Positions 45,112 through 54,865 of a stretch of 64,000 nt of DNA are shown in pieces. The position numbers were made by a program, and so were the translations under genes. Numbering within the stretch: position 1 is the first letter of the stretch; each line of letters opens with the position of its first letter. Below the pieces are notes generated by a model. The model was not told the DNA's origin and did no database searches. It was given only the letters and a program-made list of their open reading frames with translations. This DNA is from Paraburkholderia haematera (GTDB taxonomy: Bacteria > Pseudomonadota > Gammaproteobacteria > Burkholderiales > Burkholderiaceae), in assembly GCF_905220975.1 (NCBI RefSeq), contig NZ_CAJNBK010000003.1, forward strand, positions 434,001 through 498,000, given 5' to 3'.

Positions 45112-46200
45112 GTGCAAATCTCTTTGAAGTATCTCGCCGCAGCCGTTGCATTCGCCGCAAACTCAGCATGGGCGGCCTTCCCGGCCGGTTATCCCAGCGA
45201 CTATCAGGCCACCGTCGATGGGGCAAAGAAGGAAGGCAAACTGATCGTGTATTCGGTCACGGACACCGCCCTCGTACGTCCGCTTATCAAGGATTTTGAA
45301 AGCCTGTACGGCATCAAGGTCGAATACAACGACATGAACAGCACCGAGCTGTACAACCGCTACATCAGCGAAAACGCGGCCAGCAGCACGAGCGCGGACG
45401 TGCTGTGGAGCTCGGCGATGGACTTGCAGGTCAAGCTCGTCAACGACGGCCTGATGGCCAGCTACGAATCGCCCGAAGCGAAGCAGTTGCCGCAATGGGC
45501 GCAGTACCAGAAGCAGGCGTACGGCACCACGTACGAGCCCCTTGCGATCGTCTACAACAAGCGCCTCCTGCCCGCGGGCGAAGTGCCGCAAACGCGCGCG
45601 GATCTGATCAAGCTGCTGCAAACCAGAGCCGAACAGTTCAAAGGCAAGGTCACGACTTACGACATCGAAAAATCCGGTGTCGGCTTCAACTATCTGACGC
45701 AAGACGCGCGCGTCAATCCGCAAGTCACGTGGGACCTCGTGAAAGCCATGGGCGCAACCGGCCCGAAACTGCAATCGAGCACCGGCGCGATGATGGAGCG
45801 CATCTCGTCGGGTGAAAACCTGATCGGCTACAACATTCTCGGTTCGTACGCGCTCAGCAAAGCGAAGAAAGACCCGTCGATCGGTTACGTCTATCCGAAG
45901 GACTACACGCTGGTGGTGAGCCGCCTCGTGACGATTTCGAAGAAGGCGCAAAGCCCGAACGCCGCGAAGCTGTGGGTCGATTACCTGCTGTCGCAGCGCG
46001 GTCAGACCTTGCTCGCGAATCAGGCCAGCCTGTTCTCGATTCGCGCGGACGTCGACGGCGAAACGTCGATGGCCGGTCTCACGAAGCAGCTCGGCGACTC
46101 CCTCAAGCCGATCCCGATCGGCGCCGGCCTGCTGGTCTATCTCGACCAGTCCAAGCGGCTTGAATTCCTCAAGCAATGGCAACAGTCGATCAAGCGCTAA
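45112..46200 (+). CDS. ABC transporter periplasmic substrate-binding protein
   Basis: GTG 45112 is the start: GGAGG lies five to six bases upstream and the product begins with a signal peptide (MQISLKYLAAAVAFAANSAW, cleavage after AWA). The 362-residue protein belongs to the family 1 / iron-binding-like solute receptors (KKEGKLIVYSVTDTALVRPL, IKDFESLYGIKVEYNDMNST). It is first in an importer operon controlled by the divergent TctDE-like pair. Iron, phosphonates and phosphorylated or organic acids are all known ligands of close families; the ligand here is not defined. Confidence 0.88.
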   Translation: MQISLKYLAAAVAFAANSAWAAFPAGYPSDYQATVDGAKKEGKLIVYSVTDTALVRPLIKDFESLYGIKVEYNDMNSTELYNRYISENAASSTSADVLWSSAMDLQVKLVNDGLMASYESPEAKQLPQWAQYQKQAYGTTYEPLAIVYNKRLLPAGEVPQTRADLIKLLQTRAEQFKGKVTTYDIEKSGVGFNYLTQDARVNPQVTWDLVKAMGATGPKLQSSTGAMMERISSGENLIGYNILGSYALSKAKKDPSIGYVYPKDYTLVVSRLVTISKKAQSPNAAKLWVDYLLSQRGQTLLANQASLFSIRADVDGETSMAGLTKQLGDSLKPIPIGAGLLVYLDQSKRLEFLKQWQQSIKR

Positions 46201-46299
46201 GCCTCGACTGACCTGACGGCGTCTGCGCTGAAACGCGCGGACGCCACGCCTTTCCTGATTACCTGTCGATATGCGGCTTCACGCTGCAGGGGGACACTC

Positions 46300-48061
46300 A
46301 TGCTTTCCACTAGCGCAACCGGACACCGCGATGCACCACCCCGCGCGGCCGACGGCGGCACGATAGGCGCGCTGCCGCGCGGCGGTCTGCAGCCGTTTGC
46401 GGGGCTGCTGCGCTGGCTCGTCGTCGCGGTGCTGACCGTCGCGGTGGCGCTGCCGCTCGGTTTCATTCTTTTCCAGAGCGTGTTGAACGCGCCGTTCTTC
46501 GACGCGAAGCGCACGCTTGGTCTTGCAGGCTTCGAATTCATTTTCAGCGACCCCGATTTCTGGTCCGCGCTGAAGAACTCTTTCATCATCGCGGGCGGGA
46601 TGCTGTTCATCTCGATCCCGCTCGGCGGCATTCTCGCGTTCCTGATGGTGCGCACCGACATGCCCGGCCGCCGCTGGCTCGAACCGTTGCTGCTCACTCC
46701 CATATTCGTTTCGCCGATGGTGCTCGCGTTCGGCTACGTAGTCGCGGCCGGCCCGGTCGGCTTCTATTCGGTGTGGTGGAAGACCCTGTTCGGCGCGGCC
46801 GAAGCGCCCTGGAGCGTGTACTCGATTCTCGCGATCACGATCATCGTCGGCCTCACGCATGTGCCGCACGTGTACCTGTATTCGTCGGCGGCGCTGCGCA
46901 ATCTCGGCTCGGATGTCGAGGAAGCGGCCCGCGTTGCCGGAGCACGGCCGTTCCGCGTCGCGCTCGACGTCAGTCTGCCGATGACGTTGCCCGCCCTGCT
47001 GTTCGCGGGCGTACTGGTGTTCTTCCTCGGCTTCGAAGTGTTCGGCCTGCCGCTCGTGCTCGGCGACCCTGAAGGCCACCTCGTGCTGGCGACGTACCTG
47101 TACAAGCTCACCAACAAGCTCGGCGTGCCCTCGTATCACCTGATGGCCGCGGTCGCCGTGTGCATCGTCGCGATCACGTTCCCGCTGGTGCTGCTGCAAC
47201 GGCGCTTGCTGAAGAGCGCGAACCGCTTCGTCACGGTCAAGGGTAAAGCGGGACGTCAGACCGTATTGCCGCTCGGCGCATGGCGCTGGGTGGCGCTCGC
47301 GATCGTTGCATTGTGGTTGCTGCTCACGGTGTTCGTGCCGCTCTCCGGCATCACGCTGCGCGCGTTCGTCACCAACTGGGGCGAAGGCGTGAATCTGGCT
47401 GACGTACTGACGCTCGCCAACTTCACCGAGCTGTTCGAGCAGGACAACCTGGTCCGCGCGATTCTCAACACGCTCGGCATTGGCGTGATTGGCGGTGCGC
47501 TTGCCGTGGGCTTCTATTCATTGGTCGCATTTGCCGGCCACCGCCGCAACGACTGGGCGACGCGCCTGCTCGACTACCTCGTGCTGCTGCCGCGTGCGGT
47601 GCCCGGGTTGCTCGCCGGTCTCGCCTTCCTGTGGATCTTCCTTTTCGTGCCCGGCCTGAAGGAACTGAAGAACTCCATGTGGAGCATCTGGATCGCCTAC
47701 ACGGTCGTGTGGCTCGCGTACGGCATGCGCCTGATTCAGAGCGCGCTGCTGCAAGTCGGACCGGAACTCGAAGAAGCGGGACGCAGCGTCGGCGGCACGC
47801 GGGCACGCGTCAGTCTCGACGTGACGCTGCCGCTCGTGCGTTTCGGTCTACTGGCTGCATGGCTCCTGATCTTCATGATCTTCGAGCGCGAATACTCGAC
47901 CGCGGTCTATCTGCTCTCGCCCGGCACGGAAGTGATCGGCGCGCTCCTGGTGTCGCTGTGGGCGACCGGCGCGGTCGATCAGGTCGCGGCGCTTTCTGTC
48001 ATCAACATCGCAATGGTCGGCGTCGGACTTGGCGCCGCCCTGCGCTTCGGAGTGAAATTGC

Positions 48062-48069
<8 letters not shown>
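46300..48069 (+). CDS. ABC transporter permease, two fused permease domains
   Basis: The 589-residue membrane protein contains two BPD permease modules in one chain, each with the EAA-type loop: EEAARVAGARPFRVALDVSL in the first half and EEAGRSVGGTRARVSLDVTL in the second, and about twelve helices. This is the FbpB/AfuB layout of the iron/2-aminoethylphosphonate family. It follows the receptor gene by 99 bases and overlaps the ATPase by eight bases. Confidence 0.92.
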
Positions 48070-49129
<1,060 letters not shown>

Positions 49130-49199
49130 AGCGTACTGATGGACCCAGCAGCACCCCATCCCTAACCGAAGTAAAAAAACCAACCCCAGGAGACTGTTG

Positions 49200-50276
49200 A
49201 TGAAGTGGAGTATGACGAAGGCGACCCTCGGCGTAACGTGCGCCGGCCTCGCCGGATTGGCAGCAACGGCGCATGCGCAATCGAGCGTGACCTTGTACGG
49301 GATCGTCGACGCGGGCGTCGAATACGTGAATCACGCGAGCAAGGACGGCAGCGCGACGCGTCTCGTCTCGGGCGGCAAGAACACCTCACGCTGGGGCCTG
49401 CGCGGCGTCGAGGACCTCGGCGGCGGGTTGAAGGCCGTCTTCCAGTTGGAGAGCGGCATCAACATCGCGAACGGCCAGTTCGACGACGGCCCCGGCGCGA
49501 TCTTCGACCGCCGCGCTACGATCGGCCTGAAAAACCGCTTCGGACAAGTCACGCTCGGCCGCAATTTCACGACCACCTACGACTACATGCTGCAGTTCGA
49601 CCCGATGGGTTACGCACCGAACTACTCGTGGGCGACGTCATCCACCGCGACGGGGGGACGCAAGGACGGCATATTCTCCCGTTCGGCCAACGCCGTGCGT
49701 TATGACGGTACCTACGCTGGCTTCAAGTTCGGCGCCATGTACGGCTTCGGCAACGTGCCGGGCAGCATGAAGTCGAGTTCCAAGTATGACTTCGGCCTGG
49801 GCTACGAGACCGGTCCGTTCGCTGTCGTCGCCACGTTCGACCGGCAGAACGGCGCCAACGACAGCGTGACGCCCGCGGACACCACCAACTACATTCAGGG
49901 CATTCATGCCGGCTTGAGCTATGACTTCGGTTCGGTGAAGGCGATGGCCGGGTATCGCAACTATCGGCGCACCTTCCACACGGCCACGCCGACGTTGCGC
50001 AGCGATATGTACTGGCTCGGCGGCCAATACGACGTGACGCCGTTTATCTCGCTGTTTGCCGCGGTCTACCATCAGGACATCAAAGACGCGAGCGACGCCG
50101 ATCCGACACTGTTCTCGCTGCGCGCGCAGTACGCGTTGTCAAAGCGAACGGTGCTGTATATGTCGGGGGGCTATGCGATGGCCAAGCATGACAAGGCGGT
50201 CAGTCTCTCGCGTGATCTGATCGGCGCGGCGGATACGCAAGCGGGTGTGACGGCGGGGATCCAGCACCGGTTCTGA
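49200..50276 (+). CDS. Outer-membrane porin (OmpC/OmpF-type)
   Basis: ATG 49200 (AGGAG eight bases upstream) gives 358 residues with a signal peptide (MKWSMTKATLGVTCAGLAGL, cleavage after AHA). The mature part starts QSSVTLYGIVDAGVEYVNHA and ends QAGVTAGIQHRF, both typical of Burkholderia-group 16-strand porins, with alternating strands throughout. It lies 70 bases after the ABC ATPase and ends at a strong terminator, so it may be the outer-membrane entry step for that importer. Confidence 0.93.
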   Translation: MKWSMTKATLGVTCAGLAGLAATAHAQSSVTLYGIVDAGVEYVNHASKDGSATRLVSGGKNTSRWGLRGVEDLGGGLKAVFQLESGINIANGQFDDGPGAIFDRRATIGLKNRFGQVTLGRNFTTTYDYMLQFDPMGYAPNYSWATSSTATGGRKDGIFSRSANAVRYDGTYAGFKFGAMYGFGNVPGSMKSSSKYDFGLGYETGPFAVVATFDRQNGANDSVTPADTTNYIQGIHAGLSYDFGSVKAMAGYRNYRRTFHTATPTLRSDMYWLGGQYDVTPFISLFAAVYHQDIKDASDADPTLFSLRAQYALSKRTVLYMSGGYAMAKHDKAVSLSRDLIGAADTQAGVTAGIQHRF

Positions 50277-50323
50277 AGCGTCTGGAACGGATGACGCATC
50301 TGGAACGCCAAAGCAGCGCAAGC

Positions 50324-50376
50324 GGAGCGAGACGCGGCGAAGATCGATTCTTCGCCGCGTCTCGCTCCTTTTCTTT
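50324..50376 (+). terminator. Strong intrinsic terminator after the porin
   Basis: A perfect 20-base stem (50324-50343 with 50349-50368) around a five-base loop is followed by TTTTCTTT. This is the clearest rho-independent terminator in the window and closes the importer-porin unit. Confidence 0.93.
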
Positions 50377-50457
50377 TAGATAGATCCTGCCGATTCAATC
50401 GCCTAGAATGAATCGAACGAACGGGACAAGCGCATCACTCGCCGGGAGGAAAATGCC

Positions 50458-50601
50458 ATGTCACAGACAAGCCGCGATACCCGTAAGACGTCTCGCCACG
50501 GCCTGCTCTGGTTCATTGCATTGTGGTTGCTCGGCGTCGGCGGAACGGCACTCCTCGTGCTCCCGTTTCATCTTCTGGTTACTGCAGCCATGCACCACTA
50601 G
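50458..50601 (+). CDS. DUF2474-like 47-residue membrane microprotein
   Basis: A short frame MSQTSRDTRKTSRHGLLWFI runs to a TAG at 50599-50601, with GGAGGA about eight bases before the ATG. It has a basic N-terminus and one membrane helix (LLWFIALWLLGVGGTALLVL) followed by PFHLLVTAAMHH, the pattern of DUF2474 proteins that usually accompany cytochrome bd quinol oxidases as CydX-like subunits. Here it is alone, 9 kb from the cydAB pair of this window. Family assignment is from pattern memory. Confidence 0.68.
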   Translation: MSQTSRDTRKTSRHGLLWFIALWLLGVGGTALLVLPFHLLVTAAMHH

Positions 50602-50640
50602 CAGTGCCACTTCTCTGGCGCCTGTACGTTCTGGCGCGGA

Positions 50641-51093
50641 TCAGGCAAGCGGTTTGCGAAAAACGCTCCCGCCGTAACCGAGCACGATATTGTCGACTTC
50701 AAACGGTGACGCCTCCTGCGCCTCGAGGATGAATGCAACGTGATTCGGAGTCAGTTTGCTGGACATCCACGCGAACAGGTCGTCATCGAGCGCGTCTTTG
50801 ATCGCATGCTCCGCCAGTCCTCCGCTCGCCCCGATCGTGAAGCCGAGTAGCGCCCCTACCGGTCCGCCGAGCATGCCGATCAACCCGCCCGTTAGCGCGC
50901 CGATCACGGTTCCCCAAAACGGCCGGGTTTGCTTGTCGAGCAGGATCAGCTTACCTGTGGCGTCCTTTTGGACCAGCACGCCGCTCTCGACTTTGAAACC
51001 AAGGTCCTTTTCCTCAAAATTCCGGAAGTCTCGACCCGCTCTTTCGGCGACGTCAACGCTGTCGAAAACCGCGACGATCAACTGTTGTGCCAT
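50641..51093 (-). CDS. DUF1269 domain membrane-associated protein
   Basis: ATG 51093 with AGGAG seven bases upstream gives 150 residues starting MAQQLIVAVFDSVDVAERAG. The middle is a glycine-rich hydrophobic segment (VIGALTGGLIGMLGGPVGAL, then LGFTIGASGG) typical of DUF1269, and the end is AFILEAQEASPFEVDNIVLG. Function is unknown. It is convergent with the DUF2474-like gene. The frame extends to 51339 without family similarity. Confidence 0.88.
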   Translation of the reverse strand: MAQQLIVAVFDSVDVAERAGRDFRNFEEKDLGFKVESGVLVQKDATGKLILLDKQTRPFWGTVIGALTGGLIGMLGGPVGALLGFTIGASGGLAEHAIKDALDDDLFAWMSSKLTPNHVAFILEAQEASPFEVDNIVLGYGGSVFRKPLA

Positions 51094-51700
51094 TTGATAG
51101 CTCCTCGTATCGCTCGTATCCTTAACGCTCTCTATCAAAGATAGTGATTTCCGCGGCGCGCGCCATTCGTTTATTTCCGATGCATGGTATCGGGCAGATT
51201 TACAGTACTCAACCGCCATTCGCATTGCGAATGAATTGACGCCAACCATCCTGCTTCGATGTTGCCAATCGGATGGTAACGATAGGACGGGAGGATAAAA
51301 GACCGCGAGACCCGATATGAAGTATCGAAGGAGATGCATAGATTTACGACAGAATAATGTCGATCGCTTTCAACATACGATCTCGCCTGACATTGCTTGA
51401 CACCAATCTGACTTAGGGATGCCGCATTTGAACTCACGCCATGCCTTTGCACTGTTTCCATAAAGTGCCCGACCGGTATAACATCTCCGGACGCATAACG
51501 AGCATCAACCCCGTCCCCTCTATCTGCGCACCGCTTGTTGGTGAGGCAATGCTTCATGGATGTCCGCGAGGGCCCGAGCAGCAAACGTGCTTCAGTCATC
51601 CGCGCGAATAATTTGCGCGCGGCTTGCACAGGTGATCACGCAAGCGGAAAACATTCGCTCCATTCCCGGAATCACTAACGGTTCATCTCCATTCAATCCG
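51094..51700. other. 607-base gap upstream of the encapsulin operon, with inverted repeats
   Basis: No supported gene. CATTCGCA-T-TGCGAATG (51217-51233) is a near-perfect 17-base palindrome, and ACCATCC (51245-51251) pairs with GGATGGT (51271-51277). These are candidate operators or part of a structured leader for either flanking gene. The promoter of the peroxidase-encapsulin pair must lie here. Confidence 0.5.
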
Positions 51701-52756
51701 ATGCCCAACGACATTCCAGATCCGCAAGCCGTTTGTAATGACATCACACGTAGCGCGATTTTCATCGTCGCGACCTTCGTGGGCGGCCAGGACCCCGCCG
51801 AAAAGGTGCGCGCGTGGTGCTCGGACGTTGCCGCCCTGGTACGCTCGGTCGGCAAACGCGTCCCGTCCGCCAACCTGTCGTGCGTTGTCGGCTTCGGCTC
51901 CGACGTGTGGGACACGCTGTTCGGCGCCCCGCGCCCTGCATGCCTTCACCCGTTTCGCGAATTCGGCGCAGGCGAACGCCGCGCCGTGAGCACACCGGGC
52001 GATATCCTGCTGCACATCCGCGCGGATCAGATGGACCTTTGCTTCGAACTCGCCACGCAACTGACAGGACGGCTCGGCGATGCGGTCTCAGTGGTCGACG
52101 AAGTACACGGCTTTCGCAACTTCGATCTGCGCAGCATGGTGGGCTTCGTGGACGGCACCGAGAATCCGGCCGGTCGCAAGGCCACCGATTCCACCCTCAT
52201 CGGTGATGAAGATCCGGAGTTCGAGGCCGGCAGCTATGTCATCGTGCAGAAGTACCTGCACGACATGAGCGGGTGGAACGCGCTTTCCGTCGAGACTCAG
52301 GAGCGCATTATCGGTCGCACGAAACTGGCCGACATCGAACTCGACGCGGCGGTCAAACCGTCGTGTTCGCACAGCTCCCTCACAACGATCACCGAGAACG
52401 GCGAGGAAGTGAAAATCCTTCGCGACAACATGCCATTCGGCCGCCCCGGCATGGGCGAGTTCGGCACGTACTTCATCGGTTATGCCCGTTCGCCCGAACC
52501 TATCGAGCTGATGATGGAAAACATGTTTGTCGGGCGGCCGCCGGGCAATTACGACCGGCTGCTCGACTACAGCCGCGCGGTCACGGGGGGCCTCTTCTTC
52601 GTCCCGTCGGCGACCTTGCTCGACGCGCTCGCCGATCGCGACCCGCAAGCTGCCGCAGCAGCCGGGCCACAACCTGAATCGTCTTCGTCCGCCGAGCCGC
52701 GTCACGACGGCTCGCTGAATATTGGCTCTCTCAAGGGAATCTCTCAACATGAATAA
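51701..52756 (+). CDS. DyP-type haem peroxidase with encapsulin cargo tag
   Basis: ATG 51701 gives 351 residues; the 47 residues from 51560 are not conserved. The DyP signature GFVDGTENP is at residues 148-156 with the distal Asp151, the haem-binding His lies in SCSHSSL near 224 and the distal Arg in ILRDNMPFG near 241. After a variable Ala/Ser/Pro linker (about 317-335) the protein ends GSLNIGSLKGISQHE, which matches the encapsulin cargo-loading peptide. The next gene encodes the shell, so the enzyme is expected inside a protein nanocompartment. The stop overlaps the shell start by eight bases. Confidence 0.95.
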   Translation: MPNDIPDPQAVCNDITRSAIFIVATFVGGQDPAEKVRAWCSDVAALVRSVGKRVPSANLSCVVGFGSDVWDTLFGAPRPACLHPFREFGAGERRAVSTPGDILLHIRADQMDLCFELATQLTGRLGDAVSVVDEVHGFRNFDLRSMVGFVDGTENPAGRKATDSTLIGDEDPEFEAGSYVIVQKYLHDMSGWNALSVETQERIIGRTKLADIELDAAVKPSCSHSSLTTITENGEEVKILRDNMPFGRPGMGEFGTYFIGYARSPEPIELMMENMFVGRPPGNYDRLLDYSRAVTGGLFFVPSATLLDALADRDPQAAAAAGPQPESSSSAEPRHDGSLNIGSLKGISQHE

Positions 52757-53552
52757 TCTGCATCGCGAGCTTGCCCCCATCTCCCACGCAGCCTGGTCGC
52801 AGATCGAAGACGAAGTGGCGCGCACCTTCAAGCGCAGCGTTGCCGGCCGTCGTGTGGTTGATGTCAAGGGTCCTGGCGGAACGGAACTGTCCGGCGTCGG
52901 CACGGGGCACCAGATCGCGATCACCGCGCCGCAGCAAGGCGTCGTGGCAAAGCTGTCCGAGGTCAGGAGCCTTGTCGAATTGACTGTGCCGTTCGAACTG
53001 AAGCGCGAAGCGATCGACAGTGTCTTGCGCGGCGCGAAAGATGCGGACTGGCAACCGGCAAAGGAAGCAGCAAAAGAACTCGCCTATGCCGAAGATCGCG
53101 CGATTTTCGATGGATACAAGGCTGCGGGCATAGGCGGCATTCGCGAAGGCTCGTCGAATCCGCCGTTCGCGCTGCCGGCCGACATCAGCGGTTATCCGAA
53201 CACGATTGGCAACGCGCTCGAACAGCTGCGGCTTGCCGGCGTTGACGGGCCCTATTCGGTGCTGCTTGGCGCCGATGCATACACGGCGCTCGGCGAGGCA
53301 CGCGATCAAGGTTATCCGGTCATCGAGCACATCAAGCGGATCGTGAATGGCGACATCATCTGGGCGCCCGCACTCGCGGGCGGCAGCGTGGTCTCCATGC
53401 GCGGCGGCGACTTCGAGTTACATCTTGGCGAAGAGCTGTCGATCGGCTATGCAAGCCATACCGATACGGTAGTGCGCCTTTATCTGCGTGAGACGCTGAC
53501 CTTCCTGATGCTGACGGGCGAAGCGTCGGTGTCGTTGACGCAAGTGGAGTAA
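52749..53552 (+). CDS. Family 1 encapsulin shell protein
   Basis: ATG 52749 (inside the end of the peroxidase gene, overlap ATGAATAA) gives 267 residues of the HK97-fold linocin/CFP29 family: MNNLHRELAPISHAAWSQIE, the loop region EDRAIFDGYKAAGIGGIREG, and the C-terminus LSIGYASHTDTVVRLYLRET. Such subunits assemble into 24-32 nm icosahedral cages. The peroxidase upstream carries the docking tag for the inner wall. The alternative start at 52722 would add nine residues before the family N-terminus. Confidence 0.95.
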   Translation: MNNLHRELAPISHAAWSQIEDEVARTFKRSVAGRRVVDVKGPGGTELSGVGTGHQIAITAPQQGVVAKLSEVRSLVELTVPFELKREAIDSVLRGAKDADWQPAKEAAKELAYAEDRAIFDGYKAAGIGGIREGSSNPPFALPADISGYPNTIGNALEQLRLAGVDGPYSVLLGADAYTALGEARDQGYPVIEHIKRIVNGDIIWAPALAGGSVVSMRGGDFELHLGEELSIGYASHTDTVVRLYLRETLTFLMLTGEASVSLTQVE

Positions 53553-53569
53553 GCGCCGTCCCGGCTGTC

Positions 53570-53593
53570 GTTGCGAGCTCAGGCTCGCAACGT
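53570..53593. terminator. Shared hairpin between convergent encapsulin and LysR genes
   Basis: CGTTGCGAGC (53570-53579) and GCTCGCAACG (53584-53593) form a perfect 10-base stem with a TCAG loop. The LysR stop codon lies in the loop region. It could end transcripts from both sides, though T-runs are poor. Confidence 0.55.
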
Positions 53594-54568
53594 CGGCTTT
53601 AGCAGGGCGGCCACGTCATCGTCGGGAAGGACTTCAAAGCGGCCCGTCACTTCGCCACAGTTCTCGTGCACTCTTTCCAGGATTTCCGACGTGCACTTTC
53701 TTAACATCGCCACCATCATCCGCACGCGTGGCGGCACCGGACGTTGCGCCTGGATCAGCACGTTCAGATCGAAAGGCAGCACCTCGAATTCCGGCAGGAT
53801 TCGGACAAGCCTGCCCTCCGCGAGCGCGTCGACACACGCCGGCTCCTCCAGCACGCCAATGCCCGCACCCGAAAGGATCATTTCGTACATGGGCCGCCAA
53901 TGACTCATCCTGATTGCGGTACGGATCGGCACGCTCTCCACGACGCTTGCCACGTGCCTGAGCGGCAACTGGTCCGTGCCGAACATGCCCTGAACCCGGA
54001 TGAACGGGTGTTTCACGAGATCAGACGGCTCCGTGATCGCACCGTGCCGGCTCAGATAGCCAGGCGCGGCAACCAGAACGCGTCCCACCTGACCGAGCTG
54101 GCGGGCAATGAAGGCCCCCTCGCCCAGTTGCCCAAGACGAAACGAAATGTCGACGCCCTCCGTCACAAGGTCGACGATCCTGTCGTTCAGAACCAGCTCC
54201 AGATCCAGTTGCGGATAGGTCGCGCGCACCAGCGTCAACGCCTGCGGCACGATCGTCTCGCCAAAGCAATGAGGCGCCGCGATGCGAACCGTTCCCTTCA
54301 GTTCCTGCCCGTCGTTCGACACTTCGGCAACCGCCTGCTCCACGGCGTGCAGAATCCGCTTGCTGTGCTCGTAGAAGCTGACGCCTTCGGGCGTGCAATT
54401 GAAAGCGCGTGCGCTACGGAGCAGGAGCCGGCAGCCCAGGTACTTCTCCAGCCGCTCGATGCGTTCGCTTGCCGCCGGCTGTCCGATATTGAGGTCCCTT
54501 GCCGCGCCCGAGATACTCTCTCGCTCAACCACCCTGACGTAAATCCGCATGGCTTCTAGCAGATTCAT
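53579..54568 (-). CDS. LysR-family transcriptional regulator
   Basis: ATG 54568 gives 329 residues: helix-turn-helix at the N-terminus (MNLLEAMRIYVRVVERESIS, AARDLNIGQPAASERIERLE) and the effector domain GTVRIAAPHCFGETIVPQAL onwards. The short first helix and SFYEHSKRIL pattern place it with the CrgA/DsdC-like LysR group. It converges with the encapsulin gene and diverges from the MocR gene, so its target could be either flank; nothing proves it. Confidence 0.88.
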   Translation of the reverse strand: MNLLEAMRIYVRVVERESISGAARDLNIGQPAASERIERLEKYLGCRLLLRSARAFNCTPEGVSFYEHSKRILHAVEQAVAEVSNDGQELKGTVRIAAPHCFGETIVPQALTLVRATYPQLDLELVLNDRIVDLVTEGVDISFRLGQLGEGAFIARQLGQVGRVLVAAPGYLSRHGAITEPSDLVKHPFIRVQGMFGTDQLPLRHVASVVESVPIRTAIRMSHWRPMYEMILSGAGIGVLEEPACVDALAEGRLVRILPEFEVLPFDLNVLIQAQRPVPPRVRMMVAMLRKCTSEILERVHENCGEVTGRFEVLPDDDVAALLKPTLRA

Positions 54569-54865
54569 AGTGACCACTCTCCCTTTGTACCGATTCCGCA
54601 TTGTTCGAACCTATCGTTGCGCACTGGAGGGCCCCGGCGTGGGAACCTGTCAATGTGCATTCCATGGAGAACAGATTAAGGCCGGGAGATCGGTCGCAGA
54701 GTGCACACATTGGGCCGGCTCGCGTCAGTACAGTTCTGCTACGATCGCGGCACGAGGGCCGCACCAGGGCGGCGGCACGGCGACGCGAACGCGTGTAACG
54801 GCCGCGTGCAAGCCGGGGAGAGACCGGTACACCTCGCCGCGACGAAACGCTAAGGGAATCGTCCG

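Noticed and set aside
51171-51629. Minus-strand 152-residue frame before the peroxidase gene
   Set aside because: It crosses the palindromes, has no ribosome site, and resembles no protein I know.
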